Assembly (NCBI RefSeq): GCF_000712135.1
Contig: NZ_JOOE01000003.1
Coordinates: forward strand, 186,001 to 250,000
Direction of reading: 5' to 3'
Source of the DNA: Sphingomonas sp. UNC305MFCol5.2
GTDB taxonomy: Bacteria > Pseudomonadota > Alphaproteobacteria > Sphingomonadales > Sphingomonadaceae
Length of the DNA stretch: 64,000 nt
Both the position numbers and the translations under genes were made by a program. Under the pieces are notes generated by a model that worked only from the letters and a program-made list of their open reading frames with translations, did no database searches and was not told the DNA's origin. This document shows, piece by piece, positions 16,657 through 26,907 of this stretch; the stretch's first letter is position 1, and every line of letters starts with the position of its first letter.

Positions 16657-19600
16657 TCAGAACTTGGCGCGGACGCCGAAATTCACCGTGCGCCCGAAGG
16701 TGTGGATTTCGGTGAATTCACTGCGGGTTCCGGCAAAGGACACCTGGCGCTGATCGAGCAGGTTCACCGCCTGGACGAAGAGCTCGATATTCGGCTTCAC
16801 CCGGTAGCTGGCGCCCAGGTCGACGATGCCGAAACCCTTCTGATAATAAGCGACGACATCCTCGGCGGTGGGAAGCGAGGTGACCAACGCCCCGGCATCG
16901 GTGATATAGTCGCTGCGATAGGTATAGCTGAGATTGATCTCGAACGGTCCGGTCTCGAAGAACGGCGTGATCGAGTAGCTGACATCGGAAACGCCCTGAA
17001 TGCCCGCGGTCTGCAGGCCGACACCGGCCCGGTTGAGCTCGAGCTTCGTCGTGGCGAAAGTCGCCGTCGCGGTCACACCCAAGCCGAAGGGCAGCTTGTT
17101 GGTGTAGCCGAACTCGACGCCCGAGATCCTGGCATCGCCGACATTGGTGGGCGTGGCGACCAGGATATCCACCGGCAACGTCGATCCGTCCTTTACGGCG
17201 AAGGCCAACGTGCGCGTCTCGAAGTCGGATGCGACATAGTCGCTGATGTCCTTGTGGAAGGCAGCAGCCGTGAACGCGCCGAACTTGTTGAAATACCATT
17301 CGAACGAGACGTCGAAATTCCATGAGGTGTAAGGGCGCAGATTGGGATTGCCCGCCGTGGCCTGCAGGTTGATCGTCGGGTCCGCCAGTGCGGCGGCGCC
17401 CTGGTTGTAGATGCTCGTCACGGTCGCGCTGTTGGTGTTGATCGAGTTGCGTAGCTCTGAAAGCGACGGTCGCGTCATCGTCTTCGCCACGCCGAGCCGC
17501 AGCTGCACATTGTCGGCGAACTTCAGCATCGCATTCGCGCTGGGCAGCCATTCAGCATAGCTCGCGCGCGTGGTCGTCGGGGTGACATCGGTGGTCACGC
17601 CGCCCTTGCCATCGGGAACCGGCGACACGGTGGTACCGCGCACGTCGGTGCGGGTGCGCACATAGCGCAGGCCGAGATTGCCGGTGAGCGGAACGCCGCC
17701 CGCGTTCGCCTCGAAATCGAGGCGGCCATAGCCGGCCGCGATCTTCTCGCCGATCCGATAGGAGTTCTGAAGGTCGGCAGCGGTAGGCGCCAAATCATAG
17801 GCACTCGGGTTCACGCCGTCGAATTCGCTGCCCAGCATATAGTTCCGGTTGAACAGGCCCCAATCGACATTCGCCCAAGCCTGACGGTTGACGATCGACT
17901 GGTCGAACGCGTTGGACGGCACCGGATAGCGCAGAAAGGCATCGGTTCGCGCCGCACCCGGCCGTAACGCGGCGCTGTTCCGGTCGCGGCGCTGATAGTC
18001 GCGGTAACGATCCGAATATTGCCCGCCGAAGCGCAATCCTGTGAAGGTGAAGCCGCCGATGCCGAGATCGAGGTCGCGCCCGACGTTGAGGATGGCAGTC
18101 TTGTCCTCATCCTTCGAATTGATCGGGCGCACCGCGAAGCTCTCGAACACCATGCCCGATGCGTTGGTCAGATCTAGATCGGTGAAGAGCGAATTGACCT
18201 TGCCGTCCTTCAGCACATCGTTGCTGAAGTCGAAGGTGAGGTTGCCACCCGCGGCGTTAGGAGTGCGATATTGCACGCGCTGGATCGGCGTATCGAGATC
18301 GCTGGTCGCGCGCGCATAGCTGAAGCGCGGCTCGATCCGCCAGCCTGCCAGATCGAGCTTCACTGTACCGTTCAGCTGCAAATTCTGGTGCGACTGGTCC
18401 ATATATTCGGCATAGTTGCGGATCCGCGCACCGCGGATCGTGCCCGCCAGCAGCCGCCCCTCCCTCACCACAGCCGTCGCCGGATCCAGCCGCGCGATCT
18501 GGCTCGGGATGTAATAGGTCAGGCGCCGTTCGGTCGTCTCGTTGTTGAACTGCGAAAAGAGACCGTCCAGTTTGACCTCGATCCCGGGCGCTGGGCGCCA
18601 TTGCAGGCCGGCCACGGCGCTGATCCGCTCGCGATTTTCCAGCTCGAGATAGGGCTGGGCGTCGCCGGGCGCGCGAATCGTGCCAAACCCCGGGACCGGG
18701 GTGTCCTGCCAGCCGAGACGCAGGCGATCGAACTGCACGTTGCGCTTCGTGTAGGAAACGCCGGCGAGCACGCCGAAAGTATGCGCGCCGTTGCGCCAGC
18801 CGGCGGAGATCGAGCCGTTGGGCTGGAGCTTGTCAGTGCGCTCTTCATAGCCGCCATAGAGGCTGGCCGCGACGAAGGACTTGCGGTCGAGCGGCTTGAT
18901 CAGGCGGATATCGACGGAAGAGCCGATCCCGCTCTCGATCAGATCGGCGGTCGGCGACTTGGTGACGACGACGCTGTCGATCAGCGTAGCCGGCAGCACC
19001 TGAAGCCGGAACTGGCGGCCCGACTGGCCCGAATTGCGGATATTCTCGTTGTACGCCAGCGGCATGCCGTCGAACGTCACCGCCTGGAAGTTGGGGCCAA
19101 GCCCACGCACGCTGATGAACTGGCCTTCGCCAGCTTCGCGGACGATCGTCACGCCGGGAACGCGCTGCAGCGCCTCGGCGATATTGAATGCGGGCAGCTT
19201 GCCGATATCCGCGGCAACCACGGCGTCAGAGATCGAATCCGCATTGCGCTTCACGTCGAGCGCCCGCTCGACGCCGTCGGAGAAGTTGGCGGTGACGACG
19301 ATTTCCTCGTCCTCGTCAGGCTCTTCGCTCGCGCTGGTCGGCGTTTGCCGGGCGGCTGCGGTCTGCGCGCGTACGATCAGGGCGCCCGATCCGTCCCGCA
19401 CCACTGTCAACGGCTTGCCGGCGATCAGCCGGCGGAGCGCCGTCTCGGCGTCGAACTGGCCCGAAAGCGCCGGCGCCCTCAATTGGGCCACGGCGTCGCG
19501 AGTGAACAGGATGTCGCTGCCACTCTGGCGCGCCAGCTGCTCCAGCGCACGGTCCATCGGCTGTGCGGCGATCGTGATGCGAACCCGGCGCGCGTTGCCC

Positions 19601-19689
19601 TGCGCCTCTGCGGTCGTCGCCATGGCGAGTGCGGAAAGCGTGAGCGCGAGCGCCGCCGATCGGCAAAGCTGCCGCTTTAGACTGGTCAT
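16657..19689 (-). CDS. TonB-dependent receptor with N-terminal STN domain (FecA-like)
   Basis: A 1010-residue outer-membrane transporter. It has a signal peptide (MTSLKRQLCRSAALALTLSA, cut near AEAQ) and a secretin/TonB short N-terminal domain (about residues 30-95). A plug follows (about 125-245, with ADIGKLPAFNIAEALQRVPG), then a 22-strand-type barrel ending in VNFGVRAKF. The STN domain with adjacent fecR and sigma genes marks it as a transducer: ligand binding should signal through FecR to the sigma factor. The plug motif is common in carbohydrate or unknown-ligand receptors of sphingomonads, so iron is not certain. The start 19689 gives a clean signal peptide, better than the frame opening at 19761. 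Confidence 0.9.
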   Translation of the reverse strand: MTSLKRQLCRSAALALTLSALAMATTAEAQGNARRVRITIAAQPMDRALEQLARQSGSDILFTRDAVAQLRAPALSGQFDAETALRRLIAGKPLTVVRDGSGALIVRAQTAAARQTPTSASEEPDEDEEIVVTANFSDGVERALDVKRNADSISDAVVAADIGKLPAFNIAEALQRVPGVTIVREAGEGQFISVRGLGPNFQAVTFDGMPLAYNENIRNSGQSGRQFRLQVLPATLIDSVVVTKSPTADLIESGIGSSVDIRLIKPLDRKSFVAASLYGGYEERTDKLQPNGSISAGWRNGAHTFGVLAGVSYTKRNVQFDRLRLGWQDTPVPGFGTIRAPGDAQPYLELENRERISAVAGLQWRPAPGIEVKLDGLFSQFNNETTERRLTYYIPSQIARLDPATAVVREGRLLAGTIRGARIRNYAEYMDQSHQNLQLNGTVKLDLAGWRIEPRFSYARATSDLDTPIQRVQYRTPNAAGGNLTFDFSNDVLKDGKVNSLFTDLDLTNASGMVFESFAVRPINSKDEDKTAILNVGRDLDLGIGGFTFTGLRFGGQYSDRYRDYQRRDRNSAALRPGAARTDAFLRYPVPSNAFDQSIVNRQAWANVDWGLFNRNYMLGSEFDGVNPSAYDLAPTAADLQNSYRIGEKIAAGYGRLDFEANAGGVPLTGNLGLRYVRTRTDVRGTTVSPVPDGKGGVTTDVTPTTTRASYAEWLPSANAMLKFADNVQLRLGVAKTMTRPSLSELRNSINTNSATVTSIYNQGAAALADPTINLQATAGNPNLRPYTSWNFDVSFEWYFNKFGAFTAAAFHKDISDYVASDFETRTLAFAVKDGSTLPVDILVATPTNVGDARISGVEFGYTNKLPFGLGVTATATFATTKLELNRAGVGLQTAGIQGVSDVSYSITPFFETGPFEINLSYTYRSDYITDAGALVTSLPTAEDVVAYYQKGFGIVDLGASYRVKPNIELFVQAVNLLDQRQVSFAGTRSEFTEIHTFGRTVNFGVRAKF

Positions 19690-19775
19690 GATTTCAGTAC
19701 CCCGTGCCGCGCTCCTCGCGAGCGCCCGGATCCTCGACGACCGCGGGCAGGATTTCCCCACCCCATCCGCGAAAA

Positions 19776-20708
19776 TTATTTTCCGCTGGCCGCCGTAATA
19801 CGGATGGCCTCGCCGTCCGAGGACGCGCGGACCGGCAGCAGCAGCGCGAGAGACCGGGCAAACGCTTCCGGATCGCCCACGCGATAGACCCCGCTCACGC
19901 GCATCGCCGCGGCCTGTGGATCGGCGATCACCAATGCCCGTGTCGTATAGCGGTTCATCTCGATCGCCGCATTAGCGAGTGTCTCGTCCCGGAAGGCGAG
20001 CCGGCCGCTCTGCCAGGCGATCAGGTCGTCGAGCTCCGGCCGGTCGAGCTTGTCCGGCCGCCCGGTCCCCATTGCGATACGGCTACCGGGGGAAAGCGAC
20101 ACGGGGGCCCCCGGGGCGTCGATCCGCGCGCTGCCCTGGATCGCGGTCAACGCCACTGCATCGCCATCGCGGCGCAGATCGAGACGGCCGGCCTGCGCAA
20201 TCGCGCGTCGTGCTCCCATTTCGATCACGAACGGACGGGAATCGGCAGCGATATCCAGGTCCGCTCGCCCCATGCCGAGCGACAGCATGCGTACATCGCT
20301 GCGGGTCCGGAAGCGGATCCGCGTATCGGTATCGAGCATCACCCGGCTGCCGTCTTCCAGCATCAACCGGCGTTGTTCGCCGATCCCGGTCTCGTAGACA
20401 CCGGCATGCGCCTCCCGCCAACCAAAGGTCGTGGCACCCGCAACGATCACTGCCCCGCCTCCCGCCAATATCATGCGGCGCGACATGCGCGGACGATCGG
20501 GCTCGGCAGCCAGAGGCCGATTGCGCAAGCCGCCAACGGCGTCCCAGATCGCAGAGGCACGTTCGAACGCGTCCTGGTGCGAAGGATCGGCCTTGAGCCA
20601 CCCCCGAAACTCCGCCTCGTCTTCGGGCGCGCGATCGTCCGCGTGCAGTCGCGCCAGCCACTCTCCCGCCTGCCGGTTGGCATTTTCCGGCTCACTGCGG
20701 AAGATCAC
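19776..20708 (-). CDS. FecR-family anti-sigma regulator
   Basis: A 310-residue inner-membrane regulator. The N-terminal DUF4880-type segment (QAGEWLARLHADD...FRGWLKADPSHQDAFERA) should bind the sigma factor. A hydrophobic segment (about residues 78-95) crosses the membrane, and the FecR domain follows in the periplasm with ETGIGEQRRLMLEDGSRVMLDTDT. It starts with GTG one base after the sigma-factor stop. The C-terminal part should contact the STN domain of the downstream receptor. Confidence 0.9.
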   Translation of the reverse strand: MIFRSEPENANRQAGEWLARLHADDRAPEDEAEFRGWLKADPSHQDAFERASAIWDAVGGLRNRPLAAEPDRPRMSRRMILAGGGAVIVAGATTFGWREAHAGVYETGIGEQRRLMLEDGSRVMLDTDTRIRFRTRSDVRMLSLGMGRADLDIAADSRPFVIEMGARRAIAQAGRLDLRRDGDAVALTAIQGSARIDAPGAPVSLSPGSRIAMGTGRPDKLDRPELDDLIAWQSGRLAFRDETLANAAIEMNRYTTRALVIADPQAAAMRVSGVYRVGDPEAFARSLALLLPVRASSDGEAIRITAASGK

Positions 20709-20709
20709 G

Positions 20710-21213
20710 TCACCAATTCTCCATCCAATCGGTCAGATGCGCCATCGCCCGGGCGATATGTTTCTCGACGGCGCTCTGACTGATCCCGAGATCCTGCGCG
20801 ATCTCTCGATATTTACGGCCCTCCAGCCGGTGCATCAAGAAAATCTCGCGCGTGCGGGGGCTCAGTTGCGCCACGCCTCCCCTCAGGCGTTCGAGGCGAT
20901 GGCGGACTATCAATATCTCGTCCTGCAGTGGGCGGAGATCCGCGATGGCTTCTGCGGCGACAGCGGCGTCCGTCACCAGGGTCGCGCCGATGCGTCGCTC
21001 GCGGCGATATGCGTCCAGGCCGCGGTTGACGGCGCTGCGCGCCAGGAGCGCAGCGGGGTTCTCCACCTGCGTCTGCCGCACCGCAATCCCGATCCAGGCA
21101 TCGTGGAGAAGGTCCTCCGCGTCGTCGCGACGCGTCATGCGCGCTATCTGATCGCGCAGCCGAGCCCAACCGGATCCCAGCACTCCCTCGCAGGCGATCT
21201 TGCTCACTCTCAT
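20710..21213 (-). CDS. FecI-like ECF sigma factor
   Basis: A 167-residue extracytoplasmic-function sigma factor. Region 2 is visible as DDAEDLLHDAWIGIA (residues about 30-44) and region 4 as LSPRTREIFLMHRLEGRKYREIAQDLGIS with the helix-turn-helix QSAVEKHIARAMAHL. It is the first gene of the sigma-FecR-receptor unit and probably drives that unit. The 220 bases upstream to 21435 hold its promoter region and no other gene. Confidence 0.9.
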   Translation of the reverse strand: MRVSKIACEGVLGSGWARLRDQIARMTRRDDAEDLLHDAWIGIAVRQTQVENPAALLARSAVNRGLDAYRRERRIGATLVTDAAVAAEAIADLRPLQDEILIVRHRLERLRGGVAQLSPRTREIFLMHRLEGRKYREIAQDLGISQSAVEKHIARAMAHLTDWMENW

Positions 21214-21435
21214 GGTAAGTCAGCTAGGAACCGGCGAATACGGTTTGATGACATCTCCGGGTCGCGCGGATGACGGCCATCGAAAAGCGACGGCAGGGCC
21301 GGTTACGAATTCAGGGACATCAAACGGACGATGTCCAATATGGGCGAGTGCCCCCTCTCGATTATCGATTTAAGAACCGCGAAAGGTTTATGTGGGGCGA
21401 AACGGATAGCGACAACAAACTCCACTTCTGCTTCG

Positions 21436-21891
21436 CTACCGCTTGCTCTTGCTGAAAAATGGCATCGTGGCGGCCTGCTTCATCCAGGAAGCAATTTGGA
21501 GTTCGTCGATATCATCTACCGACGCCAGCTCCACTCCCCGTGCGGACTTGCCCATACCGATCGGCGTGACCGGCGGTGCAGGCAGCAGCTCCGCACCGCG
21601 TATAAACATCAGTTTCACGTGACCAACGAAGGCGCCGGACGAAAAGCACCAACCGCCGCCCACGCCGTAATACGCCATCCCCCACTTCACCGCGCGTCGG
21701 AGGCCCGGCAACGCTTCGGCAGCCAAGGCATCGATGCGCTCGGCAACATTGCGCTGCGGTTGGGGTAAAGTGGCAATATATGCGAACACCGGCTCGTCGC
21801 CCTCCGCCGCTTTCGCAGCACTTGCCTTACCTGTCATGGCTACCAGGAGCTGCGCCTCGCCTTCGCGGTTCGCGAACTTATCTACGGGCAT
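21436..21891 (-). CDS. DUF1801-type protein
   Basis: A 151-residue protein resembling the DUF1801/YdhG-like family: PVFAYIATLPQPQRNVAERIDAL, then VKWGMAYYGVGGGWCFSSGAFVGHVKLMF, a glycine-rich core with a cold-shock-like small fold of unknown function. The start at 21891 has GGAGAGTGG in front; the frame extends upstream to 22125, but that part is not family-like. It has a lysine-rich C-terminus (FFSKSKR). There is no functional clue from neighbours. Confidence 0.7.
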   Translation of the reverse strand: MPVDKFANREGEAQLLVAMTGKASAAKAAEGDEPVFAYIATLPQPQRNVAERIDALAAEALPGLRRAVKWGMAYYGVGGGWCFSSGAFVGHVKLMFIRGAELLPAPPVTPIGMGKSARGVELASVDDIDELQIASWMKQAATMPFFSKSKR

Positions 21892-22222
21892 TCCACTCTC
21901 CCCTTTCGAACGACGCCTCAGCTTTCGCGGGTCTACGCGCCGATCGAGGAATCCACTATAGCCGGTCCACCCCAGTCTATACTCGCAGACCGCCTGAATG
22001 ACCGGGCGATTTTGAAGCCGCCAGGACGAAGTTCGAAATCCCTGAGAGGGGACGCGCATGCCGCGACCAGCGGCGATCACGCCGTCGAGTGGAAACAAAT
22101 TCACCGGCGCTACCGGGGTTGTCACATAGGAGATCGTTTCGTCATCGTTACGTCATCGCACGGACCCCGGGAAGTCATTGCTGCACTGCAATGCGGCGCG
22201 ACACCATTCGGGGAAATCGATC
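21892..22222. other. Divergent promoter region, no gene seen
   Basis: About 330 bases between the divergent DUF1801 gene and the second TonB receptor. Both promoters should lie here. I see no clear operator or terminator. Confidence 0.4.
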
Positions 22223-24535
22223 ATGAACCGTTCTGTAATCGCGCTGCTCACCTCCGTTGCGAGCGTCACGCTCGTGCCTGCGCTCGCGCATGCTCAGGAG
22301 GCCGCTCCGGTCAACGAGAAAACGGCCGCGGATGGCGAGGTAGAGAACGGTGCAGACATCGTCGTCTATGGTTTCGGCGAGACGCGCCAGATGCAGACCG
22401 TCAGCGAGGCGGACATCGCGCTGCTCACCCCGGGCACGACTCCGCTCAAGGCGATCCAGAAGCTGCCCGGCGTCAACTTCCAGTCGTCGGATGCGTTCGG
22501 CGCCTATGAATGGTCGAGCCGTATCTCGCTGCGCGGGTTCAACCAGAACCAGCTCGGCTTCACGCTGGACGGCGTGCCGCTCGGCGACATGACCTATGGC
22601 AATTACAACGGCCTGCACATCAGCCGCGCGATCATCTCGGAGAATCTCGGCGCGGTGACCGTCAGCCAGGGCGCGGGCAATCTCTCGACCGCATCGGTCA
22701 GCAATCTCGGCGGCACACTGATGTTCACCTCGCGCGATCCTTCGCGTGAGATGGCCGTGGCGGCATCGGGCACCTATGGCAGCGACGACACCTACCGCGG
22801 CTTCGTGCGGCTCGAGAGCGGTGACATGGGCGGCGTGCGCGGCGCGATCAGCTATGGCTATCTCAATACCGGCAAATGGAAGGGCGACGGCGAGCAGCGC
22901 CAGCACCAGGTCAACGCAAAGCTCGTCGCCGATGTCGGCGATGGGCGCATCACGGCCTTCGTCAATTTCTCCGACCGGCGCGAAAACGACTATCAGGACA
23001 TGTCCGCCGAGATGATCGGGCGGCTGGGGCGCGACTGGGACAATTTCGCTTCGGATTGGAAGACCGCCTATGCCGTCGCCGCAATCGCCAACAATCAGGC
23101 GTGGCAGGCAGCGGGTAGCATTGGTACGCGGCCGTTCCCGACCTATGGCTTCACTTTTCCGGCGCCGGTCGGGACGCTCGACGACGCCTATTACGATGCG
23201 GCCGGCCTGCGTCGCGACTGGCTGACCGGCGTGACGTTCGAGACGCCGCTGAACGAAAAGGTCCGCGTCAAGCTGCAGGGCTATTACCACAACAACCACG
23301 GCCAGGGCTTGTGGTGGACGCCCTATACCCCGACGCCGGGCGGCGCGCCGATGTCGGTCCGCACCACCGAATATGACATGGATCGGCTCGGCGCGATCAC
23401 CAGCCTCGTCGCCGAACTGGGCGCGAACACCGTCGAAATCGGCGGCTGGTATGAGAATAACGACTTCCGGCAGGCGCGCCGCTTCTACGGATTGGCGAAT
23501 ACGCTGTCGGGCTCGTCGCGCGACAGCCTGCAGTTCCAGCACGATCCCTTCTTCACGCAATGGGACTATGACTATGGGACCGAGATCCTCCAATATCATG
23601 TGATGGACCGAGTGGATCTCGGCGCGTTCACCCTCTCGGGCGGGTGGAAGGGCGTGCGCGTCAGCAACCGCGCCAATGCGATCGTCGCGGGACCGCTCTC
23701 CTCCGGGCGCATCGCCTCGCAAGACTGGTTCCTGCCGCAAGTCGGCGTCCTGTTCCGCGTCACCGACAATGCCGAGCTGTTCGCCAACTATACCGAGAAT
23801 TTCCGGCCGTTCGTCTCCGCCGGCACGTCCGGGCTGTTCGCGACCAGCCCGGCCAGCTTCGTCGCGAGCGTCGACGACCTTCGGCCCGAGCGTTCGAAGA
23901 CGATCGAAGGCGGCGGCCGCTTCCGCTCGGTTAGCTTCCAGGGCGTGCTTGCCGGCTATCATGTCGACTTCAGCGATCGCCAGCTCGGGGTCCAGGTCGG
24001 CGCGCCGATCGAAGGGCGCCCTTCCGAACTGCAGAATGTCGGCTCGGTGCGGTCCTGGGGTGTCGAGGCATCGGGCACGCTGACCCTCATGCGCGGCCTC
24101 TCGGCGACGGCTTCCTATGCCTACAACCACTCGACCTATCGCGACGACGTGCTCAACGGCGTGACGATCATCCCGCTGGAGGGCAAGACCGTCGTGGATA
24201 GCCCGCGGCACATCGCCTCGGGGGAAGTCGCCTATGATGGCGAGCTGTTCTTTGGCCGCGTCGGCGCCAATTACATGTCGAAGCGCTACTACAGCTATCT
24301 CAACGACGTGTCAGTCGACGGGCGCGTCGTCGTCGACGCCAGCATCGGCATCAAGGTTCCGGCCGGCGTCGGCTTCCTGTCGGGCTTCGCGCTCGAAGCC
24401 TCGGTGACCAACCTGCTCGACAGGGATTATATCGGCACGGTGGGTTCGGGCGGTTATGGCAATAGCGGCGACGGCCAGACGCTGCTGCCGGCCGCGCCGC
24501 GCCAGCTGTTCGTAACGCTACGGAAGGGCTTCTGA
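22223..24535 (+). CDS. TonB-dependent receptor
   Basis: A 770-residue outer-membrane receptor with a signal peptide (MNRSVIALLTSVASVTLVPA, cut after AHA). The plug domain has IALLTPGTTPLKAIQKLPGV, SLRGFNQNQLGFTLDGVPLG and VTVSQGAGNLSTASVSNLGG. The barrel ends in LFVTLRKGF with a terminal phenylalanine, as outer-membrane barrels require. It lacks the STN domain, so it is a plain importer. The overall pattern resembles siderophore or metal-chelate receptors, but the ligand is not determinable. It starts with ATG 22223 after GGGGAAATC. Confidence 0.88.
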   Translation: MNRSVIALLTSVASVTLVPALAHAQEAAPVNEKTAADGEVENGADIVVYGFGETRQMQTVSEADIALLTPGTTPLKAIQKLPGVNFQSSDAFGAYEWSSRISLRGFNQNQLGFTLDGVPLGDMTYGNYNGLHISRAIISENLGAVTVSQGAGNLSTASVSNLGGTLMFTSRDPSREMAVAASGTYGSDDTYRGFVRLESGDMGGVRGAISYGYLNTGKWKGDGEQRQHQVNAKLVADVGDGRITAFVNFSDRRENDYQDMSAEMIGRLGRDWDNFASDWKTAYAVAAIANNQAWQAAGSIGTRPFPTYGFTFPAPVGTLDDAYYDAAGLRRDWLTGVTFETPLNEKVRVKLQGYYHNNHGQGLWWTPYTPTPGGAPMSVRTTEYDMDRLGAITSLVAELGANTVEIGGWYENNDFRQARRFYGLANTLSGSSRDSLQFQHDPFFTQWDYDYGTEILQYHVMDRVDLGAFTLSGGWKGVRVSNRANAIVAGPLSSGRIASQDWFLPQVGVLFRVTDNAELFANYTENFRPFVSAGTSGLFATSPASFVASVDDLRPERSKTIEGGGRFRSVSFQGVLAGYHVDFSDRQLGVQVGAPIEGRPSELQNVGSVRSWGVEASGTLTLMRGLSATASYAYNHSTYRDDVLNGVTIIPLEGKTVVDSPRHIASGEVAYDGELFFGRVGANYMSKRYYSYLNDVSVDGRVVVDASIGIKVPAGVGFLSGFALEASVTNLLDRDYIGTVGSGGYGNSGDGQTLLPAAPRQLFVTLRKGF

Positions 24536-24679
24536 CGCATGAGGGGAGAGCTGGGCTGATTTTCGGACATCTGCGTTGGTGGTGAGTTTTGGGACTGTCC
24601 GGATCGCGGCACCCATGGCACCATCGGAAAACCGCTTGCATGGGCGACCACAAGCCCGATGGAACCAGGGAGAGCTGCG

Positions 24680-25195
24680 GTGAAGACAATGGCTCGAGCC
24701 TTCACGATCGGCGCGACATCATTGCTGCTTGCCGTCTCGTCAGGCATCGCCGCCGCTTCCGCGCAGACGAGCCGTGCTGAACCAGCCGATCCGTCTGGAT
24801 TTTCGAGCGGCGCAGATGTCCAGGTCCAGCTACGCCAGATGCTCGCCGAGATGAAACCGGAGCAAGGGTTCATGTGGCGCCCCTTGGTCCGCGACGGTGC
24901 GACGGTGGCGGCGATCGAAATATGGAAGAAACCAGGCCGCCCCGCTGTTCACCCCGCCGAGGCGGAATACGCAATCGTGCTGGAAGGTTCAGGCACGCTT
25001 GTTTCGGGCGGCACCCTGGCCGATTCAAAGGTCAGCAATGCCAATTTGGTTGAGGGAAGCCGAATCGAGGGCGGCGCGACAAGGCCACTTGGTCCGGGCG
25101 ACGTCCTCCTGATTCCCGCAGGCGTACCTCACTGGTTCGGGATCACCGGCGACCGGCTGGTCCTGCTGGGAATCAAATTGCCCGGTGCGAAATGA
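24680..25195 (+). CDS. Secreted cupin-domain protein
   Basis: A 171-residue protein with a signal peptide ending near ASAQT. The single cupin domain spans about residues 65-165; metal-ligand-like positions are in RPAVHPAEAEYAIVLEGSGTL (His, Glu) and GVPHWFGITGDRL (His). Such periplasmic cupins can be isomerases or sugar- or metal-binding proteins; no substrate can be named. I chose GTG 24680 because AGGGAGAG lies at correct spacing; ATG 24689 and ATG 24659 are alternatives. It may be co-transcribed with the receptor upstream. Confidence 0.75.
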   Translation: MKTMARAFTIGATSLLLAVSSGIAAASAQTSRAEPADPSGFSSGADVQVQLRQMLAEMKPEQGFMWRPLVRDGATVAAIEIWKKPGRPAVHPAEAEYAIVLEGSGTLVSGGTLADSKVSNANLVEGSRIEGGATRPLGPGDVLLIPAGVPHWFGITGDRLVLLGIKLPGAK

Positions 25196-25572
25196 CCGAT
25201 CCGGCGCGACCGCATTGGCGACTCTCAATAATCTAAACGGCCGTTTCCAGGATGCACTCCGATCGTTTTGAACGACCGCTTTCGGATGCAATCAACTCAT
25301 TCGAACTGACGTGCTCCCCAAAACTCCTCCAGTCATAACTGGAGTCCGGGGTTGTGATCGTGCCCTTGCGGGCGGATCTGCACAAGCTTCCTGGCGCGTC
25401 GAGAAGGGCAGACCCACCCGCTTCAAGCCGGCACGACCAGGTTAAATCTCGCCAAACGAACGCTTTGTTATTTACGGTGGATATCAACTTCTGTAATCTC
25501 AACTTGGGTGGGAAATTCATATTCTACTCGAGTCGCGTTCTTGTAGCGGGAGATACTCTCGAGGGGGCTAGG
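25196..25572. other. Intergenic stretch with a small hairpin
   Basis: About 375 bases of lower GC between the cupin gene and the lipoprotein pair. CTCCAGT-CATA-ACTGGAG (25327-25344) forms a short perfect hairpin. The promoter of the lipoprotein genes should lie here. No gene is recognisable. Confidence 0.4.
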
Positions 25573-26907
25573 ATGCGAAGAATTCTCATTGTCTGTCTTG
25601 CGCTTTTCTCTGCCGGATGCGCCGAACGGGGCATGATCGGCCTCGGCGACAAATCGGCCGTCGAAACACCGGTTTATGGCGCCAACAAAGTCTGGTTCAT
25701 GAAACCGGATGAGACGACGACTGGCGCCATTGACGGTAATCGCTATTCGGACTTGGTCGACGCCTATCAGATAGCGGCAGAACTAAAATCCGATGGACGG
25801 CTGACCGGCCTCCGCCGCTCGATTCAAAATCGGCAACCGCTGAGTATTGTCGTTTCAGGCGCCTATGTTCCGGCAACCCTGAAACAGTGCAACGGCCGCT
25901 TGAGTGATTTCATCTTCGGATCCGATGGAAGGGACATTGCCGTCCTGCTCGATATCACCAGCGGGGAAAGCGAACTTTCGACCATTGCGGTCTGGTACCA
26001 GCGCGGCGTGAAGCCTGACTCGCTGCTCAACTTCAACAACCTGCTCGTTTACAGCAACGACGCGTGGGACGCCAAATTCGCGCCGCTCTTCCGTCTGCGA
26101 TTGGTCGACGTGTCCTCGGAGAGGAATACCGCGGTTCGCGAAATGCTCGACAGAGCCAATTCCACAGGCGCCTCACTCTCGGGCCTCGCGGGAGCGCCCG
26201 GCGCGGGCCCTTTGCTTGCGCTGGCCACGCAAGCGGCGCAATCGGTCTTGGCCAATGAGAAGAACAAAACGCTCGTCGATTTCACGTTTCAATTATACGG
26301 CGGACATCTGCTGGCGGAGTCCGGCGGCGTGCCGCTCGGAGTCCTGCAGACGGGCGGGCTCGTCGTCTCGGCGGTACCCTGCAATCAATCGGTGACCTAT
26401 TGGGAAAATCCGCTTAAGTTCGACCATCGCACTGCCAGGATCCGCAAGGGAGCGAGCATCGAGGCCGTGCCCTATCTTTTCGCGACAGTGATCGGCGCCG
26501 ACCTGGCAGTCCCCCAGATCGTGCGCGACCGCTCATCTGCGATCATGCAGCGGCTGACTGATCCCCAGGTCGCGCAACGCGAGATCGGCGAAGCGACTCG
26601 CGATGCAACCCGTCTCGAGCAATCACTCGAAGCGCTCAGTGTCCGGGAGCGCTTCCGGCGCGCGCCATCGGTCGAGTCATTCAAGACATTAGTGACGGCA
26701 ACCAAAGGGCAATGGTCGTCGATGGACCTCAGCCTGCAGCTGTTCTTCCTCAACGCGTTCTATCAGGTGACCGGACGAACGCTCGACACGGCAGCGGCCT
26801 ATGAAACTTGGCTGGACAACTGCCCGGGCGCTACTTTCAACACGGAATCGATGAAATTCTCGATCGACGATTCCATCGGGACCGATCGCAAGAAATGCTG
26901 GCCCTGA
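25573..26907 (+). CDS. Lipoprotein of unknown function
   Basis: A 444-residue protein with a lipoprotein signal (MRRILIVCLALFSAGC, lipobox LFSAGC), so it should be anchored in the outer or inner membrane facing the periplasm. After it come a mixed alpha/beta region, a short glycine-rich segment (about residues 195-215) and a helical C-terminal part. Cysteines in LKQCNGRL, AVPCNQSV, DNCPGA and KKCWP could pair. I do not recognise a family. The start 25573 follows GAGGGGGC; the longer frame to 25354 has no signal. It overlaps the next lipoprotein gene by 13 bases. Confidence 0.75.
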   Translation: MRRILIVCLALFSAGCAERGMIGLGDKSAVETPVYGANKVWFMKPDETTTGAIDGNRYSDLVDAYQIAAELKSDGRLTGLRRSIQNRQPLSIVVSGAYVPATLKQCNGRLSDFIFGSDGRDIAVLLDITSGESELSTIAVWYQRGVKPDSLLNFNNLLVYSNDAWDAKFAPLFRLRLVDVSSERNTAVREMLDRANSTGASLSGLAGAPGAGPLLALATQAAQSVLANEKNKTLVDFTFQLYGGHLLAESGGVPLGVLQTGGLVVSAVPCNQSVTYWENPLKFDHRTARIRKGASIEAVPYLFATVIGADLAVPQIVRDRSSAIMQRLTDPQVAQREIGEATRDATRLEQSLEALSVRERFRRAPSVESFKTLVTATKGQWSSMDLSLQLFFLNAFYQVTGRTLDTAAAYETWLDNCPGATFNTESMKFSIDDSIGTDRKKCWP